From positions 1 through 64,000 of the forward strand of contig JBAZPX010000003.1 of assembly GCA_041645555.1 (NCBI GenBank): a stretch of 64,000 nt of DNA, given 5' to 3'. The position numbers and the translations under genes are program-made. Below, piece after piece: positions 1 through 8,217 of the stretch (positions within the stretch are counted from its first letter, which is position 1; the number at the start of each line of letters is the position of its first letter). Under the pieces are notes generated by a model. That model saw only the letters and a list, made by a program, of their open reading frames with translations. It was not told the DNA's origin and made no database searches. The stretch comes from JAQTRU01 sp041645555. GTDB taxonomy: Bacteria > Patescibacteriota > Patescibacteriia > Patescibacteriales > JAQTRU01.

Positions 1-731
1 GGGTTTATGCCGCTTTTACCGAACCATTAGCCGGGCCGAACGACTCTGACCAGGATTTTGCCCAAAATATTTTAGGCAATAATGACGCTAACAACGACTT
101 TAGTTCTTCTAATGTTGCTTCGAACGCAGATGGCAGTATTATTGAAAGACAAGAATATATGCAGACAGGAATAGGCACTACTACTGACGCGTCTTCAATG
201 TCAACAACCCTTTTTGCCGGCCAACAGTATATCGCGGACACCCAGGGTGTTTCCAGCGCCGATTCAACAGGTAATACTGATGTGGCCGATGTCGTTGGTA
301 ATAAGACAGATACTCTTATTGAGGCAATTGGGACGACAAAGAGTTTAATGGCTTACCTGAAAGGATTAATTCAGGAACTAGATCAGAGGAAAGTACCACA
401 CGTTGCGGCCGGTACGATCACAAATAGTACTCCGACCGATGTAGTAAACATTACGGACAAAGGTGTGTTAACGGGTATTACTCAATGTGTGAGAGACAGG
501 ACTGGTACAGGAGGAGTTTGGGGAGGAGCACTTTTATTCTCAATTGATGGAGTACAGATGATATGGACGGGCAACTTTACAGTAACACAACAGCCAATAA
601 CGTACCAAGACGGACAATGGTGTATCCCGCTTAGTTTTAATCATCGATTTAATACTTCCTTACGCGTCCAACACTATGCTGCCTATGACAACAATACCGT
701 AACGACGTATGTGACTTATACAACTGATTAA
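1..731 (+). CDS. Surface-protein paralogue A (5' partial)
   Basis: The reading frame is open from base 3 and continues beyond the left edge, so the true start is outside the window. The first ~45 visible residues match, almost residue for residue, positions ~35-85 of the next gene (YAAF.EP.AGPNDSDQDFAQ, NNDANNDFSSSN, SNADGSIIER), so the missing part is presumably the same N-terminal membrane anchor. After this module the two proteins diverge. The C-terminal ~110 residues here are Thr/Val-rich and beta-strand-like with no recognised domain. Function is unknown; a cell-surface or pilin-like exported protein is an inference. Confidence 0.75.
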   Translation, partial: VYAAFTEPLAGPNDSDQDFAQNILGNNDANNDFSSSNVASNADGSIIERQEYMQTGIGTTTDASSMSTTLFAGQQYIADTQGVSSADSTGNTDVADVVGNKTDTLIEAIGTTKSLMAYLKGLIQELDQRKVPHVAAGTITNSTPTDVVNITDKGVLTGITQCVRDRTGTGGVWGGALLFSIDGVQMIWTGNFTVTQQPITYQDGQWCIPLSFNHRFNTSLRVQHYAAYDNNTVTTYVTYTTD

Positions 732-772
732 AAAATCGGAATTCTTTAAACAGCACAGTAAATTGTTAGAGA

Positions 773-1834
773 ATGGATAAACAAATTCTAAAAACCAAAC
801 TTGAACAGCAAGCCAAAAATCTGGCTTGGCGGGCAATTACCACGGTTATTTTAACTTTGACCGCGGTTATTACGGTTTGGGCTTATGCGGCGTTTGTTGA
901 GCCAACCGCTGGGCCGAATGATTCAGACCAAGACTTTGCCCAGAATATCTTAGGCAATAATGACGCTAATAATGATTTTTCTTCGTCTAACGTTGTTTCG
1001 AACGCAGACGGCAGTATTATTGAAAGGACTGAATACCTTCAACAAAAATTTACTGAAATACTGCCTAGCAAAGTATTTATTCATCCTCTTGTAGAAAATT
1101 TCGCTGGTTATCTACACCAGGATACGTCGGTAGCTGCTAACAATGCCATAACATCCACCCAAATAAAAGAGCAGACATCGCGTTATCCGTGGGCACCCGC
1201 GTGGACTTGTAGAAATAGTGCTACGGGCAGTCCGTCGTGTTATGTATATATTTCCAGTGCCCAACAATATGGTCTTTATGTTTATTCCGGTGGTGTGGGT
1301 TCAGCCAACATAGGCGCTATTTACCCCATTACCTTTGCCAGAAATGGTTTATCTACATTTGCGCCTGATCAGGATGTTTTTGTATGGGAAGCTCTGGTAA
1401 GGGCTAATCAGTATACGGATAATGGGAATACGTTTGGCATTTTTATGGGAATAGCCAATGTTGACATCGCCGCCGATTGGACAGCATCCGATTTAAGTGG
1501 AAAATCAACAGCTAATCCCGCCCGTATAGGTTTCACCACAAATAACTCGGCTGATAAACATTTGGTCGGGGTAAGTTCAAACGGGAGCACAATAGCCAAC
1601 ACAACTTCATTTGATGCTGTTGATCTTACTTTGTACCATCATTATAAATTCGTTTATACCGTCGGTGTGAGTGTTGAGTTCTTCTTTGATGGTGTGTCCG
1701 AGGGAACAATATCAACGAGTCTGCCAACCAGTAATGACAGGACATATATACCGATATTTCAGGCGAAATATATATCGGCTACTGTTGGAATACAAAATGT
1801 AAGTGCTGTACGATGTTATTTTCAGTCATTATAA
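773..1834 (+). CDS. Surface-protein paralogue B with lectin-like C-terminal domain
   Basis: A 353-aa protein starting 42 nt after paralogue A. A short basic head (MDKQILKTKLEQQ) is followed by one hydrophobic helix at ~20-40, which would anchor it or act as a signal. A conserved linker to ~85 is shared with the upstream gene. From ~140 the sequence is Gly/Thr/aromatic-rich with alternating strands (GIFMGIA, PARIGFTTNN, YKFVYTV, VEFFFDG), which resembles a concanavalin-A/LamG-like jelly roll as found in tail fibres and adhesins. That fold is inferred from pattern only. Binding to polysaccharide or a host cell is plausible but unproven. Confidence 0.75.
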   Translation: MDKQILKTKLEQQAKNLAWRAITTVILTLTAVITVWAYAAFVEPTAGPNDSDQDFAQNILGNNDANNDFSSSNVVSNADGSIIERTEYLQQKFTEILPSKVFIHPLVENFAGYLHQDTSVAANNAITSTQIKEQTSRYPWAPAWTCRNSATGSPSCYVYISSAQQYGLYVYSGGVGSANIGAIYPITFARNGLSTFAPDQDVFVWEALVRANQYTDNGNTFGIFMGIANVDIAADWTASDLSGKSTANPARIGFTTNNSADKHLVGVSSNGSTIANTTSFDAVDLTLYHHYKFVYTVGVSVEFFFDGVSEGTISTSLPTSNDRTYIPIFQAKYISATVGIQNVSAVRCYFQSL

Positions 1835-1872
1835 GGGACTATTATTAAACAAAGGGAATAATAAAATAAGAC

Positions 1873-1908
1873 AAAAATGGCCTATTTTTTAAGGAAAATG
1901 GCCGTTTT
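1873..1908 (+). terminator. Terminator after paralogue B
   Basis: AAAAATGGCC and GGCCGTTTT form a 9-bp stem (one G-T pair) with a T-rich 3' side, 40 nt after the stop codon. Confidence 0.55.
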
Positions 1909-1930
1909 ATGTTTTGGGGCTTATTCACTC

Positions 1931-1959
1931 TTGCCCTATTTCAAGTTTTCCTGTATAAT
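1931..1959 (+). promoter_or_regulatory. uvrA promoter
   Basis: TTGCCC, a 17-nt spacer and a perfect TATAAT. The predicted transcription start is near 1966, about 60 nt before the uvrA ATG. No LexA-type box was recognised. Confidence 0.6.
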
Positions 1960-2028
1960 AACGGCTGTTATCTAAACAATACTTAAAGATGAAATTAAGG
2001 AATTTCATTTTTATTTTTATTTTACAAC

Positions 2029-4920
2029 ATGGCTTCTAAAAACGGTTCTTCTTTTTCAGAAGGAAAAATTAAAATTAAGGGGGCGCGGGTTCATAACTTA
2101 AAAAACATCAGTTTGGAAATTCCCCGCAATAAATTTGTGGTGATTACCGGTCTGTCCGGCTCGGGAAAATCAAGTTTAGCTTTTGATACGATTTACGCCG
2201 AGGGCCAGCGCCGTTATGTTGAATCTTTATCCGCTTACGCCCGGCAATTTATTGGTTTAATGGATAAGCCGGACGTGGATTCAATTGAAGGTTTGTCGCC
2301 GGCAATCTCCATTGACCAGAAATCCACTTCCCATAATCCCCGTTCTACGGTCGGCACGATTACGGAAATTTATGATTATTTGCGCCTGCTTTTTGCTAGG
2401 ATCGGCGTGCCCCATTGCCCGAAGTGCGGCCGAAAAGTAAAACAGCATTCTTTGGACGAAATTTTTGACCAAGTGGGAAAAACTTATTTAGGAGAGGAAA
2501 TAATAATCCTCGCTCCGATTGTTAAAGACCGGAAGGGGGAACACAAGAATATCGTGGAAAGAATCGTTAAGGCCGGTTTCAGCCGCGTCAGGTTTGACGG
2601 CGCGATTTTTCCTTTGGAAGAAATAGAAGATATGATTGTGGACAAAAAGAAAAAACATACGGTGGACATCGTGATTGACCGCCTGACGGTTAGCAAAGAC
2701 AAAGAGGACATAGCCCGGCTGTCGGAAAGTTTAGAAAAAGCCTTGGACCTAGCCAACGGATTGGTAACCATAACTTCTCAAAATACAAAAAGTAATTCCC
2801 AGTTGCCGGAGGAAACCACTTATTCCCAACTTTTTGCCTGCCCGGATTGCGGCATTAGTCTGCCGGAACTGGAGCCGAGGAATTTTTCCTTTAACTCGCC
2901 TCACGGCGCCTGCCCGGAATGCTCGGGGCTAGGGACGAAACTGGAAATTGATCCGCAGTTAATAATAAATTCCAATTTAACTATTGCTCAAGGCGCGATC
3001 AGGCCTTGGGCCCATAATACCGCTTCGGGGCAAACCTGGATGATGAGGATTTTGGGCACGGTCGCGGAAAAGCATGATTTTGATTTAAATACGCCCATAA
3101 AAAATTTAACCAAAGACCAGCTTAACGTTGTCCTTTATGGCTCAGGCGATAAAAATTACAACGTGGAATATTCAAGCGACCGGTTTACCGGCGAGATGAC
3201 GACTGATTTTGAGGGCGTTATCCCAAATTTGGAAAGGCGTTATAAGCAAACCGAATCAGACTATATCAGGAAAGAAATTGAACAATATATGCGGGTCTTG
3301 GTCTGCCCGGCCTGCGGGGGTAAAAGGCTAAAACCGGAAATGCTGGCGGTTAAAATTGATAACCTGTCAATTCATGAAGTTTCTACCAAGGCGATAAACG
3401 AAGCCAAGAGTTTTTTCGAGCAGCTGGAAAAATCCAAAAATTTATCAGCCCGGGACAAAAAAATTTCGGCGCAAATCGTAAAAGAAATCTGCGCCCGGCT
3501 TGATTTTCTTTCCAATGTCGGGCTTGATTATTTATCTTTAGACCGGGGCGCGATTACTTTGTCGGGCGGCGAATCCCAGCGCATCCGGCTGGCGACCCAA
3601 ATCGGTTCGGCCTTAGTCGGGGTTTTATATATTTTAGACGAGCCTTCAATCGGCCTCCATCAGCGGGATAACAATAAGCTTATAAACACCTTAAAAAAAT
3701 TGCGGGATTTAGGCAATACCGTAATTGTGGTGGAACACGATGAAATGACAATGCTCGCGGCAGACCATATTGTTGATGTCGGCCCGGGCGCGGGAGAACA
3801 TGGCGGAAAAATTATTGCCCAGGGCACGCCTAAAGAGATAAAAGCGTCTGCCTCTTCTTTAACCGGCCAGTATTTAGCCGGCAAGAAATCAATTCCAGTG
3901 CCGGCGAAATATCGGGCGGGTAACGGCAAGAATTTAACAATTTTTGGTGCAACTGAACATAATTTAAAAAATATTGATATTGCCATTCCTTTAGGAAAAT
4001 TTGTGGCCATTACCGGCGTGTCTGGTTCAGGCAAGTCAACTTTAATGGACGATATTTTGGCCCGAGCTTTAAACCAGAAATTTTACCGGGCTAAAGCTGA
4101 ACCTGGCCGGCATAAAAGAATTGAGGGCTGGCAACATATTGATAAAGTGATAAATATTGACCAGTCTCCCATCGGCCGCACACCCCGCTCCAACCCAGCC
4201 ACTTACACCGGCGCGTTTACCCCAATTAGAGATTTATTCGCCTCTCTGCCCGAAGCCAAAATCAGAGGGTACAAAGCCGGACGTTTTTCTTTTAACGTGG
4301 TCGGCGGAAGATGCGAGGCCTGCGGCGGGGACGGGTTGGTAAAAATTGAAATGCAGTTTTTGTCTGACGTTTATGTGGAGTGCGAAGTCTGCCACGGCCA
4401 AAGATATAATAAAGAAGCTTTGGAAATTTACTATAAGGACAAAAATATTTCCGATGTTTTAAATATGACTGTGGAAGAAGCGATAAATTTTTTTAAGAAT
4501 ATACCGGCGATTTATCAGAAACTGGCGACTTTAAATGAAGTGGGGTTAAGCTATATAAAATTAGGCCAGAGCGCCACGACTTTATCAGGCGGGGAAGCGC
4601 AAAGGGTAAAACTGGCAACGGAACTGTCCCGCCGGGCGACCGGGAAAACTTTATATATCCTGGATGAGCCGACTACGGGTTTGCATTTTGATGATATAAA
4701 AAGGCTGCTTGAGGTTTTAGGCCAATTAGCTGATAAAGGCAATACGGTTCTAGTTATTGAACATAATTTAGACGTGATAAAATCCGTGGACTGGGTTATT
4801 GATTTAGGTCCGGAAGGCGGAGAAGCGGGCGGAGAAATCGTAGCCGCGGGCACGCCCCGGGAAGTGGCGAAAGTCAAAAAGAGTTATACGGGTCAGTATT
4901 TGGCGAAAATAATAAAATAA
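2029..4920 (+). CDS. uvrA: Excinuclease ABC subunit A
   Basis: A 963-aa UvrA, the damage-recognition ATPase of nucleotide excision repair that loads UvrB on lesions. Both ABC cassettes are complete. Walker A is GLSGSGKSS (~41-49) with signature LSGGESQR (~511), and the second cassette has GVSGSGKST (~663) with LSGGEAQR (~852). Zinc-binding CxxC pairs lie at ~130, ~271/295 and ~762/783. Length matches the family (about 940-970). It is a single-gene unit with its own promoter, and no uvrB or uvrC is in the window. The call is very secure. Confidence 0.98.
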   Translation: MASKNGSSFSEGKIKIKGARVHNLKNISLEIPRNKFVVITGLSGSGKSSLAFDTIYAEGQRRYVESLSAYARQFIGLMDKPDVDSIEGLSPAISIDQKSTSHNPRSTVGTITEIYDYLRLLFARIGVPHCPKCGRKVKQHSLDEIFDQVGKTYLGEEIIILAPIVKDRKGEHKNIVERIVKAGFSRVRFDGAIFPLEEIEDMIVDKKKKHTVDIVIDRLTVSKDKEDIARLSESLEKALDLANGLVTITSQNTKSNSQLPEETTYSQLFACPDCGISLPELEPRNFSFNSPHGACPECSGLGTKLEIDPQLIINSNLTIAQGAIRPWAHNTASGQTWMMRILGTVAEKHDFDLNTPIKNLTKDQLNVVLYGSGDKNYNVEYSSDRFTGEMTTDFEGVIPNLERRYKQTESDYIRKEIEQYMRVLVCPACGGKRLKPEMLAVKIDNLSIHEVSTKAINEAKSFFEQLEKSKNLSARDKKISAQIVKEICARLDFLSNVGLDYLSLDRGAITLSGGESQRIRLATQIGSALVGVLYILDEPSIGLHQRDNNKLINTLKKLRDLGNTVIVVEHDEMTMLAADHIVDVGPGAGEHGGKIIAQGTPKEIKASASSLTGQYLAGKKSIPVPAKYRAGNGKNLTIFGATEHNLKNIDIAIPLGKFVAITGVSGSGKSTLMDDILARALNQKFYRAKAEPGRHKRIEGWQHIDKVINIDQSPIGRTPRSNPATYTGAFTPIRDLFASLPEAKIRGYKAGRFSFNVVGGRCEACGGDGLVKIEMQFLSDVYVECEVCHGQRYNKEALEIYYKDKNISDVLNMTVEEAINFFKNIPAIYQKLATLNEVGLSYIKLGQSATTLSGGEAQRVKLATELSRRATGKTLYILDEPTTGLHFDDIKRLLEVLGQLADKGNTVLVIEHNLDVIKSVDWVIDLGPEGGEAGGEIVAAGTPREVAKVKKSYTGQYLAKIIK

Positions 4921-4931
4921 AAAGATGTTTG

Positions 4932-5416
4932 CCCCCTTTCGAAAAGGGGGTTGGGGGATTAATAAGCGCCAAGCGCTATGTTTATAAAGTCAAACAAATT
5001 TTTACCATATAATAAGGAGTTAAATAAAAAAGCAAAGCATTTAAGAAATGAAATGACGGCCGCTGAAAAGAAATTATGGTATGAATATTTGAGAGACCAT
5101 CAATTTCAGTTTCTAAGGCAGAGGCCGATTGATAAGTATATAGTTGATTTTTATTGTCCTAAACTAAGGTTAGTTATAGAAATTGACGGGGAAACTCATC
5201 TCTCTAAAGAAGATAGAGAATATGATAAAAAAAGAACAAGGGCATTAGAAAGTTATGGGTTAAAAGTTTTGCGTTTTTGGAATGATGATGTTTTAACTGG
5301 AATTGAGATAGTTAGTGAAATAATAGAAAATGAAATAAAGAAATTAAAATTCATTTTGTCTTCTTCTGCAAATTAAATAATAATTTAATCCCCCTTGCCC
5401 CCTTTTCGAAAGGGGG
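4932..5416. mobile_element. DUF559 endonuclease element with inverted-repeat ends
   Basis: The left arm 4932-4962 and right arm 5385-5416 are inverted copies. Each has the palindrome CCCCCTTTCGAAAAGGGGG followed by a G-run and GGATTAA (on the right read on the minus strand). They frame exactly one gene, a DUF559 nuclease. Repeat-nuclease-repeat structure and near-identical arms suggest a mobile or homing unit. Mobility is inference. Confidence 0.6.
4978..5376 (+). CDS. DUF559-family PD-(D/E)XK endonuclease-like protein
   Basis: A 132-aa protein of the DUF559 / Vsr-like fold. The helical head (LNKKAKHLRNEMTAAEKKLW) is typical of the family. The nuclease core has D57 (IVDFYC) and E68-x-D70 (VIEIDGETH), followed by RTRALESYGLKVLRFWNDDV. 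The metal-binding acidic residues are therefore present. Length is normal for the standalone family. The gene is the only cargo between two inverted palindromic arms, which suggests it serves the element rather than uvrA. Its natural target site is unknown. Confidence 0.85.
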   Translation: MFIKSNKFLPYNKELNKKAKHLRNEMTAAEKKLWYEYLRDHQFQFLRQRPIDKYIVDFYCPKLRLVIEIDGETHLSKEDREYDKKRTRALESYGLKVLRFWNDDVLTGIEIVSEIIENEIKKLKFILSSSAN

Positions 5417-5427
5417 TATTTTTAAAT

Positions 5428-5468
5428 AAAAAAACAGGGACAGCGAATTGGTGAGATTCACTGTCCCT
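5428..5468 (-). terminator. Minus-strand intrinsic terminator of the 1-kb transcript
   Basis: AGGGACAG at 5436-5443 pairs perfectly with CTGTCCCT at 5461-5468, with an inner GAAT/ATTC stem. On the minus strand it is followed by a run of seven T. Alternative partners (TTCGCTGTCC near 5662 and CCCTGTC near 5688) could compete for the same arm. Confidence 0.65.
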
Positions 5469-6479
5469 TTACTGCAAGCGGAGTTTCCTCCCGATAAAAT
5501 GAGCTAGACCCATTATTCCCCAGTGCATGCTCCCGGTTGGATTATCCGTAGGATTGGAGCCGCGGGAGGTTGGATGGGGCGGCGGGGAGTATCGCGAAAG
5601 TTGCGTTCGCCGGAATTTCTCGGCGGCGATTCCCCGGAATGGTTCTAGTCGTGAGGTAAACTTCGCTGTCCTTTAAGGTGGACAAGTCCCTGTCTTTTCT
5701 GGTTGACAATTCCCCCGCGCTTTGGGCTTTGGTTTTTGTTCGTCGAGTCAGGAGGTCTACGACGCTCCTTCGGACGCTGTTGAGCCGCTTGCGCAGATTG
5801 TTTTCACGCCTTTTGGGCGTTCGTTGATTTTTTTCTTATTGATTTTTCAAAGATCCAGCTCCTACAACGGATCGAGCCGTTGCGGTTGGCTGACGACTTC
5901 AGCAGGCTTTGTGGCCATGCTTCCCTCGTTTTTGGTGTGGGTGGTGGAGCGGAGGTTTTTCACCGCCGCGACGAATGATTTCCTGTTCTTAGAGGCGGAT
6001 CTCGCCGCTCCAGTAGCAGGCGATTATGACGAATCTGCGTACCACGCGATTGTCTCCTCGCTTTGGTTTTCCACCCCTATTCCCGTTGGCATCGTGCCCT
6101 CGCGGTTTTGGGGTGAAGTTGTTCTTCGATCTTTCCGGGCCGCTACCGTGATATCTCCCGGGGTTTTACCGGAGTTGCGTGGGAGCGGTCGCCGGCGAGA
6201 TCAGATGACGGCGGTGTGACCGAGCGCCGTGGTGGCGGAGCTGACCGCGATCTTGTCCTTTTTCGGGCCGTTGGCCCTGGAGAGGGAATCGGTGTCGGGT
6301 TTGGGCGCTGCCCTGATCATGGAATGCCTCCGGCGTTGGGGGGATGGTTCAGACCCCGGTCTCCGATAATCAGAGACCGCTCTGCGGCTCTATTCTGTTA
6401 CACCGCAATATTTTTTACTATTATTTTTCAACCAATATTTTTATTTTATACTTTTATATTTATTTGTCAAATAACACGA
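5428..6479 (-). ncRNA. Candidate ~1.05-kb non-coding RNA
   Basis: This stretch lies between the DUF559 element and the AMMECR1 gene and is clearly more GC-rich than its neighbours. Reading frames on either strand (up to 165 codons on +) look like non-protein shadows: no domain, no SD, biased composition. A consensus-like promoter on the minus strand at 6486-6514 and a hairpin/T-run terminator at 5428-5468 bracket it. I could not match RNase P, tmRNA, SRP or 6S landmarks. It may be a long structured RNA or a decayed insertion. Confidence 0.35.
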
Positions 6480-6485
6480 TTTAAC

Positions 6486-6514
6486 AATATATCATATCTT
6501 TTAAATATTGTCAA
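6486..6514 (-). promoter_or_regulatory. Promoter for the 1-kb candidate RNA
   Basis: On the minus strand: perfect TTGACA (6509-6514), 17-nt spacer, TATATT (6486-6491) preceded by an extended TGA. The start would be near 6479. Confidence 0.65.
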
Positions 6515-6564
6515 CGGTTAAAGAGTGAAATGGTTAATATTCGTTTAAAATTAGCTAAAAATTG

Positions 6565-7137
6565 TTATTTAATATCCTTCTCGTTAAATACTTGAGCAGT
6601 AAAAGTTTTTAGTTTAACATTAGGGTCGTTTTTATAGCAATCCGCGGGCAGTCCAGCTTTTTGGGAGCATAACTGGCCCAAGAATTCTTCTAAATCCCAG
6701 CCGGTTTCGGTCGCTACTTGGGGCAAGAATACGCCTCCACACCCTCCTTTTTCTACAATTACTCCGTGCTCGCTAAGTTTAATATTCTGCCAATTATCAA
6801 TTTCTTTTGGCACAGACAAAACGCTTATTTCATAATCTAATTTATTTAATTCATTTTCTGCCACCGGGCTGAATCTATAATCCTCGCTGCAAGCCGCTAT
6901 AGCCATATCGCGCGCTACTTCCCAAAGAGGCTGGTCGGAAGGAATAATCTGGCCAATGCAGCCGCGTAGCTCTCCGGCTTTATGCAAAGTAACAAAAGCG
7001 CCCTCTTTCTTTTTCAGTCTCTCGTCTTTAATGTTAAATTCCGGAGTTTTACCTTCTCGCACATAACTTTCTACGGTTTGTCTGACAATATCCAATAATT
7101 CTTTTTTTTGATTTTTATTTAATAGTTCCGAGCTCAT
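6565..7137 (-). CDS. AMMECR1 / AmmeMemoRadiSam system protein A
   Basis: A 190-aa AMMECR1-domain protein. The hallmark LRGCIG is at ~57-62, followed by the family pattern of acidic and aromatic residues (DYRFSPV, LDYEISVLS, GGVFLPQVATETGW). The biochemical role of the family is unsettled; in many microbes it sits with a Memo-domain and a radical-SAM protein, neither of which is seen here. The 3' partner in the operon is the phosphatase upstream, which overlaps it by 4 nt (ATGA-type coupling). Identification is confident, function is not. Confidence 0.9.
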   Translation of the reverse strand: MSSELLNKNQKKELLDIVRQTVESYVREGKTPEFNIKDERLKKKEGAFVTLHKAGELRGCIGQIIPSDQPLWEVARDMAIAACSEDYRFSPVAENELNKLDYEISVLSVPKEIDNWQNIKLSEHGVIVEKGGCGGVFLPQVATETGWDLEEFLGQLCSQKAGLPADCYKNDPNVKLKTFTAQVFNEKDIK

Positions 7138-7943
7138 ATTTTTTTCAGAACATTTAAAATACTTTTATGAACCTGGCCGTTGCTGGCGGCTATGTCCCTG
7201 TTATCTAAGCTCCACCTTCGGCCGGAGAAATCCGTTACCTTTCCGCCGGCTTCTCTAACCAGTAATGCGCCGGCGGCTACGTCCCAGGGATTAGTTTCGG
7301 GAATGACTATTGTTTCCACCCGGCCGCAAGCGACATAAGCTAATTCTAAGGCGGCGCTGCCCAGTTGCCGGCAATCAAGGCCGTTTAGTTTTTGTTTGGT
7401 ATAATATTTGATAGCTTTTTTTATAGCTTTGGTTGTGTGGCCGTGGCAGAAAGTATTTATAATTTTTCCTTTAGAAATTTTTGAGACTTTAATTTTTTTG
7501 TTATTTAAATAGGCGCCCTTATTTTTTTCCGCCCAGTATAATTCATTTAAAACCGGAATGAAAATTATGCCCAAGATAATTTCTTTATTGTAAGCCAAGG
7601 CAATGGAAATCGACCAAAGAGGATTACGCATGGAAAAATTAGTGGTGCCGTCTAGAGGGTCAATAATCCAGAGATAATCGGATTTATTTTTTGTCCAACC
7701 GGCTTCTTCCGACAGTATCTGATGGGAGGGAAAACTTTTTTTTATGGCTTTAATTATAATTTTTTCCGCGTCTAGATCGGCTTTAGTTAAAATTTCATGG
7801 CTAGATTTCAATTCTATTTTACTTCTGTCAAAATTGGCATATTCGCGCAGGAGAACCCTGCCTGCTTTTCGGGCGGCTTCTATGGCAATATTTTTTGTTT
7901 GGTCGTTCACCCCGTTAGAAATTTTGTTATTTTTTTCGCTCAT
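7134..7943 (-). CDS. suhB: Inositol monophosphatase family protein
   Basis: A 269-aa member of the SuhB/IMPase family of Mg-dependent, Li-sensitive phosphatases. Metal ligands are visible: E79/E80 in LSEEAG, the signature DPLDGTTNF at 95-103, and the late NPWDVAAG with the third Asp. The substrate could be inositol phosphate, NADP or fructose bisphosphate. The first ~13 residues (MSEKNNKISNGVN) are not family sequence: they are encoded by the end of the GIY-YIG element upstream. The native start was probably further in, before the QTKNIAIEAARKAG helix. Confidence 0.93.
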   Translation of the reverse strand: MSEKNNKISNGVNDQTKNIAIEAARKAGRVLLREYANFDRSKIELKSSHEILTKADLDAEKIIIKAIKKSFPSHQILSEEAGWTKNKSDYLWIIDPLDGTTNFSMRNPLWSISIALAYNKEIILGIIFIPVLNELYWAEKNKGAYLNNKKIKVSKISKGKIINTFCHGHTTKAIKKAIKYYTKQKLNGLDCRQLGSAALELAYVACGRVETIVIPETNPWDVAAGALLVREAGGKVTDFSGRRWSLDNRDIAASNGQVHKSILNVLKKI

Positions 7944-8212
7944 AATAATATTTCAACCTGTTTTTTAAATATTTTTTCCCCATTCCGCTCTTTAGATATT
8001 TCTCTCTGGCGAAAGCATCATATTTATTGCATGAAACTTCATAATATATTAAAATCAATGGTTTTCTCGATTTAGTGGCATAAACTTTGCCATCGTTATG
8101 GTCTTTCAGCCTTTTGATTAGATTATTCGTGCAACCAGTATACCAAAGCTTATCTTTTAAACTTTCTATGACATAGACATACCAAATATTTTTATCCGAA
8201 TTTCTAACGGGG
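7910..8212 (-). mobile_element. GIY-YIG element with CCCCGTTAGAAAT ends (most complete copy)
   Basis: CCCCGTTAGAAAT at 7910-7922 and its exact inverted copy at 8200-8212 enclose a single GIY-YIG gene. Read on the minus strand the element starts ATGAACCCCGTTAGAAAT, giving the nuclease its MNPVRNS head. It ends in AAATTTCTAACGGGGTGAA, giving the downstream phosphatase its KISNGVN. Orphan ends recur at 10362, 10960, 11066, 38200, 38334, 46551, 54512 and 59563. Confidence 0.65.
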
Positions 8213-8217
8213 TTCAT
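7927..8217 (-). CDS. GIY-YIG endonuclease (element-borne)
   Basis: A 96-aa single-domain GIY-YIG nuclease. The two strands are YVY (13-15) and YTG (26-28), the catalytic Arg is in LIKRLKDH (R36), the subfamily motif HNDGKVYATKS follows, and the catalytic Glu is E72 in AREKYLKSG. All key residues are present, so it should be active. The start codon lies in the element end (MNPVRNS) and the stop overlaps the start of the phosphatase gene by 17 nt. Such proteins are often annotated as excinuclease-like but lack UvrC domains. A homing role is inference. Confidence 0.9.
   Translation of the reverse strand: MNPVRNSDKNIWYVYVIESLKDKLWYTGCTNNLIKRLKDHNDGKVYATKSRKPLILIYYEVSCNKYDAFAREKYLKSGMGKKYLKNRLKYYYERKK

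Noticed and set aside
5800..6330. A minus-strand frame in the same gap that looks protein-like in pieces (MIRAAPKPDTDS, SASKNRKSFVAAVKN)
   Set aside because: It is broken by TGA, TAA and TAG within ~170 codons, and nothing else in the window suggests recoding, so it was not called as a gene.
6380..6420. RNase P-like string TGTAACAGAATAGAGCCGC on the minus strand
   Set aside because: The other RNase P landmarks (GAGGAAAGTCC and the P4 partner) are missing and the 5' flank is plain AT-rich promoter DNA.
5722..6521. Two long + strand reading frames (165 and 101 codons) in the GC-rich gap
   Set aside because: No SD, no domain, Ser/Arg/Phe-biased composition; a promoter and terminator point to the opposite strand. 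Kept as a possible RNA region instead.
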